From the NCBI GenBank assembly GCA_025464975.1, contig JAODMT010000009.1, positions 186,001 through 250,000 of the forward strand: a stretch of 64,000 nucleotides of DNA, written 5' to 3'. The translations under genes and the position numbers were made by a program. The notes under the pieces are model-generated. The model did no database searches and was not told the DNA's origin. It saw only the letters and a list, made by a program, of their open reading frames with translations. The stretch comes from Microbacteriaceae bacterium. Its GTDB lineage: Bacteria; Actinomycetota; Actinomycetes; Actinomycetales; Microbacteriaceae. Position 1 is the first letter of the stretch. Each line of letters opens with the position of its first letter. This document shows, one piece after another, positions 61,205 through 64,000 of this stretch.

Positions 61205-62413
61205 CTAACCGGCGATCTCCTGACGGAACGGCAGCAGCTCCGTCTTGAAGCCGAGTCCCACCACCCCGACCAGGCGCCGCTCACGGTAGTAGCCGACCGC
61301 GACATCACCGCAGAGCTCGCCGCGGAGGATGCGGATGTCCTCGTCCCCAGCCAGTCCCGGCAGTCCATAGGCCTGCAGGCTCACATCGAACTGATTGGAC
61401 CAAAACGCCGGCATCGGTGCAAACTCCTTCGCCGCAATGTCGGCAAACGAGCCGTCATTGGCGAGCCAAGCGCCGAGCACAGCACCAGCCCGCTTCCCGG
61501 TGTCGGTCGGGATGTTCCAGTGTTCAACCCGGCGCGGCACCTCGTCGAACATGAGGTTGGGAAACCGGGCAATGTCGCCGACCACATACACGTCATCGCG
61601 TGCTGTGCCATTCCGCGGGACGGCCCGAAGGGCCGTGTCGGCCAGCACACCGTCCTCGAGATCGAGTGAGGCGTCCGCGAGCCATCCGGTGTTGCATTCC
61701 GACCCGATGGCCTCAACGAGCACATCGCCCTCGACGGTTTCGCCGTTGTCGAGGAGCACGCCTTCGAACCGGGAATCGCCAAGGAGTTCACTGACGCTTC
61801 GTCCGAGACGGAACTCCACCCCGTGCCTCTCGTGCCGTCGCCTCAGCTCGGCGGCCAGCATCCCACCGAGCGGCCGGACCATCGGCTCGGCGCTCGGCGA
61901 CACGATGGTCACCTCGCAGCCGAGCTTTCGTGCGGTGGCCCCGACCTCGCACCCGATGAATCCCGAGCCAACGACGACGACCCGCGTACCTGGGCTCAGC
62001 TCTTGCCGCAGAGCCATCGCGTCATCGAGGGTCCGAACCGTATGGCGGCCAGCGATGGGCGGAAACGGCAACCGTCTGGCTCGCAGTCCGGTCGCGATCA
62101 CCAGGGCGCTCCACGGGTACTCTCTGCCGTCATCGGTTGAGACCGAGCGATTGTCGAGGTCGGCGGTCACAGCCTGCGAGCCGAGAATCCACTCCACGTC
62201 GGCGGTAGCCGCCCGTGCCGGGAACGCGACGGCCTCATGGGTGACCCCTGCCGACAGGACATCCTTCGACAGGGGCGGCCGGTTGTACGGGGCGTGCAAC
62301 TCGGCACCTATAACCGTCACCGGCCCGGTGTAGCCCGATCGACGCAGCGCCTCGGCCGTTCGAAGACCCCCCATCGAGCCGCCGACGATCAACACCGGCC
62401 GTCCCGCCGACAT
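61205..62413 (-). CDS. FAD-dependent ferredoxin reductase (BphA4/rhodocoxin reductase-like)
   Basis: A 402-residue flavoprotein that passes electrons from NAD(P)H to a ferredoxin. The FAD motif is VLIVGGSMGGLRTAEAL, and NRPPLSKDVLSAG matches oxygenase-coupled reductases. VVVVGSGFIGCEVGATARKL binds NAD(P)H, and DVYVVGDIARFPN is the third motif. The ATG at 62413 overlaps the stop of the ferredoxin gene upstream. The C-terminal domain is typical of oxygenase-coupled reductases. It serves an oxygenase or P450 not in the window. Confidence 0.9.
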   Translation of the reverse strand: MSAGRPVLIVGGSMGGLRTAEALRRSGYTGPVTVIGAELHAPYNRPPLSKDVLSAGVTHEAVAFPARAATADVEWILGSQAVTADLDNRSVSTDDGREYPWSALVIATGLRARRLPFPPIAGRHTVRTLDDAMALRQELSPGTRVVVVGSGFIGCEVGATARKLGCEVTIVSPSAEPMVRPLGGMLAAELRRRHERHGVEFRLGRSVSELLGDSRFEGVLLDNGETVEGDVLVEAIGSECNTGWLADASLDLEDGVLADTALRAVPRNGTARDDVYVVGDIARFPNLMFDEVPRRVEHWNIPTDTGKRAGAVLGAWLANDGSFADIAAKEFAPMPAFWSNQFDVSLQAYGLPGLAGDEDIRILRGELCGDVAVGYYRERRLVGVVGLGFKTELLPFRQEIAG

Positions 62414-62604
62414 CACTCCACGATTCTGATGGCCTGCATCGGGCACACGTCAACCGCCGACTCGACGTTGTCCCGCTCCGATTCGTCGGCCTCGGCGTGG
62501 TACTCGAGTTTGTCGTCCGCGTTCAGTGCGAACAGATTCGGCGCCTCGAACACACACTGGCCGTAGTGCTGGCAGGCATCCATGTTCACTTCGATCTTGA
62601 TCAC
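62413..62604 (-). CDS. [3Fe-4S]-type ferredoxin
   Basis: A 63-residue ferredoxin. The cluster motif is C-x2-H-x2-C...C-P (DACQHYGQCV and VDVCPMQAI). The second of the four usual cysteines is replaced by His, which points to a [3Fe-4S] cluster as in P450-associated ferredoxins. It feeds the reductase or oxygenase of this operon and overlaps both neighbours in the operon by 1-4 bases. Confidence 0.92.
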   Translation of the reverse strand: MIKIEVNMDACQHYGQCVFEAPNLFALNADDKLEYHAEADESERDNVESAVDVCPMQAIRIVE

Positions 62605-63479
62605 GGCAGGTCCTTAACGGTCGAGGGGTAGAGGTCCTTCGATGGGGTGCGGATGCCGCGGAACTCCCAGTCGCCGCCGAGCGCCGTCGAGACCACCTCT
62701 TCGCTTTCGCTCGGCTGAGCGCCAACGTCAGTGCGAATCGGCGTCGGTCCCTCCACGATCACGTTTCGGAGGCTCCCGAGTCCCTCCACCTCCACCTCCA
62801 CGATGTCTCCGGGTTCCACCGGTCGTGAGTGGGCCGGCGTGCCGGAGAACAATAGATCCCCGGGGCTCAGCGTGATTGTTCGCGCAATGTCGGCAACCAG
62901 GTAGTTCATGTCCCATTCCATGTTGGCGGTGTTGTCGTCTTGCGCAACGGCGCCGTTGACCAGGGTGCGAATCTGCTTGCCACGAAAGTCCCAGTCCGTG
63001 ACAAGCCCCGGCCCGACCGGCGCGAGCGTGTCGCTTCCCTTCACCCGAAGCATCGATCCGGCGTCCGTGTCGCGAAAGTCATGAAGGCCAAAGTCGTTGC
63101 CGATCGTGTAGCCGGCGATGTGATCGCCAGCCTGTTCAGGCGACACGTTTCGGCAGGTGCGACCGATCACGATCACGATTTCGCCCTCAAAGTTCAGCCA
63201 CTTGCAGCCGAGTGGGCGAACCACGGATCCGCCATGACTGTTGAGCGCGGTAACTGGCTTTTGAAAGTAGGTCGGCGCGGCGGGAAGCCGCGTCATGAAC
63301 TCCTCGGTTCGGCTCGCGTAGTTGAGGTGCACGGCGATGATCTTGCTCGGCACCGTCGGCGGAAGGTGGGTCGCCGAGCGGGCATCCACCTCCCGACCGT
63401 CCGCGGCGACGAGGGACTCCCCGCGGCGCACCACCTCGGTTGCCACGCCGTCGAGAAGGATGCGCCGGGTCTCAGTCAC
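62601..63479 (-). CDS. Fumarylacetoacetate hydrolase-family enzyme
   Basis: A 292-residue FAH-fold enzyme. The metal-binding acidic triad is in NFEGEIVIVIGRTCRNV (E-x-E) and an Asp in NDFGLHDFRD. Members act on ring-fission products as hydratases, isomerases, decarboxylases or hydrolases. Next to an extradiol dioxygenase, it likely processes the meta-cleavage product. The GTG at 63479 overlaps the dioxygenase stop by 8 bases. The last 40 residues extend beyond the core fold. Confidence 0.85.
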   Translation of the reverse strand: MTETRRILLDGVATEVVRRGESLVAADGREVDARSATHLPPTVPSKIIAVHLNYASRTEEFMTRLPAAPTYFQKPVTALNSHGGSVVRPLGCKWLNFEGEIVIVIGRTCRNVSPEQAGDHIAGYTIGNDFGLHDFRDTDAGSMLRVKGSDTLAPVGPGLVTDWDFRGKQIRTLVNGAVAQDDNTANMEWDMNYLVADIARTITLSPGDLLFSGTPAHSRPVEPGDIVEVEVEGLGSLRNVIVEGPTPIRTDVGAQPSESEEVVSTALGGDWEFRGIRTPSKDLYPSTVKDLP

Positions 63480-64000
63480 GCGACAGCGCCAGGTCTTTCG
63501 GGGAGGGGAATCCGCCCTCCGGCCGCGGGAACCACACGTGCACCTGGCCGGTTCCGATTGAGTTCTCGTAGTCGCTGTAAAGCATCCCTCTGGCCGAGCA
63601 ATTCTCCTCACCGACGGCGCCGGCAGCGAGCAACCAGTGGCCGAACATCGCTTCTGGACGAACCCGGTGAAACTCGGGCATGTTCTCGAGGATTTTGCCG
63701 TGTTCGCCGGCCTTCATCCAGTCCAGTCGCTCGTAGTCGGCAGCCCGGGCCTCCGGCGAGAAGATGTGCGACGGGTCGCTTGCCTCGTGCTTGCGCAGCT
63801 CCCGGAGCTTGTAGAAGGTGTGAGACAGCGCTCCGGACGCGAGGAGGATCACCCGCCGATCGCTTGCCGCGATGGCCTCGCCGAGGGCGCGACCGGCGCG
63901 GAGCATGTCCTCGTCGGTGCCGGTCTGACAGACGCTGAGGCTCACCCAGCGCTTGTCGAGTCCCTCGCCGAGGAACTTCCACAGGTTGATCGTGGCGTAC
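63472..64000 (-). CDS. Class III extradiol ring-cleavage dioxygenase (LigB-type), C-terminal part
   Basis: The 3' part of a gene that starts beyond the right edge; about 176 codons are visible. The frame continues upstream past the GTG at 63945, which is therefore not the start (YATINLWKFLGEG precedes it). ILLASGALSHTFYKLREL contains the conserved S-G-x-S-H motif of LigB-type dioxygenases. The metal-binding residues of the N-terminal half are not in view. The product of ring cleavage would pass to the FAH-family enzyme directly downstream. The true substrate (protocatechuate, homoprotocatechuate or a catechol) cannot be chosen. Confidence 0.82.
   Translation of the reverse strand, partial: YATINLWKFLGEGLDKRWVSLSVCQTGTDEDMLRAGRALGEAIAASDRRVILLASGALSHTFYKLRELRKHEASDPSHIFSPEARAADYERLDWMKAGEHGKILENMPEFHRVRPEAMFGHWLLAAGAVGEENCSARGMLYSDYENSIGTGQVHVWFPRPEGGFPSPKDLALSRD

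Noticed and set aside
1-64000. CRISPR arrays, transposases or prophage genes
   Set aside because: None was seen on either strand. The only repeated arrays are in-frame minisatellites and the palindrome cluster.

Overview
The window is a high-GC actinobacterial chromosome segment, most likely from the family Microbacteriaceae. The evidence is a fused E2o/E1o 2-oxoglutarate dehydrogenase (Kgd), a SigR/RsrA-type sigma and zinc anti-sigma pair next to aroA-rsgA-hisN, a GuaB1-type IMPDH homologue, a DUF3039 protein, an RF2 gene without a programmed frameshift, a tmRNA tag ending FALAA, and intergenic palindromes that read GGTCGAGTAGCGA / TCGCTACTCGACC. Most genes are housekeeping and densely packed, with many 4-bp ATGA/GTGA overlaps. 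I see no prophage, transposase, CRISPR array or integrase.

Left part (1-16 kb): two CNNM/CorC membrane proteins, guaB1, kgd, a small membrane protein, rsrA-sigR, aroA-rsgA-hisN, a small membrane protein, an alpha/beta hydrolase, tmRNA (ssrA), smpB, ftsX and ftsE. Between 16.1 and 22.0 kb lies a sugar cassette: two CUT1 permeases, a lipoprotein binding protein, a Gfo/Idh/MocA oxidoreductase and a LacI regulator. It separates ftsE from prfB, which are usually close together in Actinobacteria. It has no ATPase gene of its own.

Middle part (22-47 kb): prfB, an MFS transporter, a membrane J-domain protein, a geranylgeranyl-reductase-like flavoprotein and a beta-helix lipoprotein. Then come a compact Tad/Flp secretion cluster without TadZ or prepilin peptidase, ctaD with a BaeRF/Rv2629-type gene, tRNA-Leu(TAG), DedA, a MacB-type ABC exporter, a HEAT-repeat protein, a palindromic repeat cluster, an Nramp transporter, rdgB-rph-murI, pncB, DUF3039, and an ABC exporter whose ATPase carries a long low-complexity N-terminal extension.

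Right part (47-64 kb): a cell-wall polymer locus (LicC-like nucleotidyltransferase, TagG/TagH-like exporter, a glycine-rich unknown protein, a CDP-glycerol glycerophosphotransferase-like enzyme and, convergently, a family 2 glycosyltransferase). Next are an HtrA-type protease, two small secreted proteins that look less GC-rich than their surroundings, an aminotransferase, an orphan PAS histidine kinase and a nitrilase. The window ends in an aromatic-catabolism operon (ferredoxin reductase, ferredoxin, FAH-family enzyme, extradiol dioxygenase) that runs off the right edge.

No single locus is clearly a new system. The best leads are the ABC ATPase extension, the beta-helix lipoprotein, the 55.6-57.0 kb secreted pair, the cell-wall locus with its unknown partner protein, the possible two-start sigR, and the repeat cluster at 39.2 kb. 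All family assignments come from reading motifs; no database search was run.
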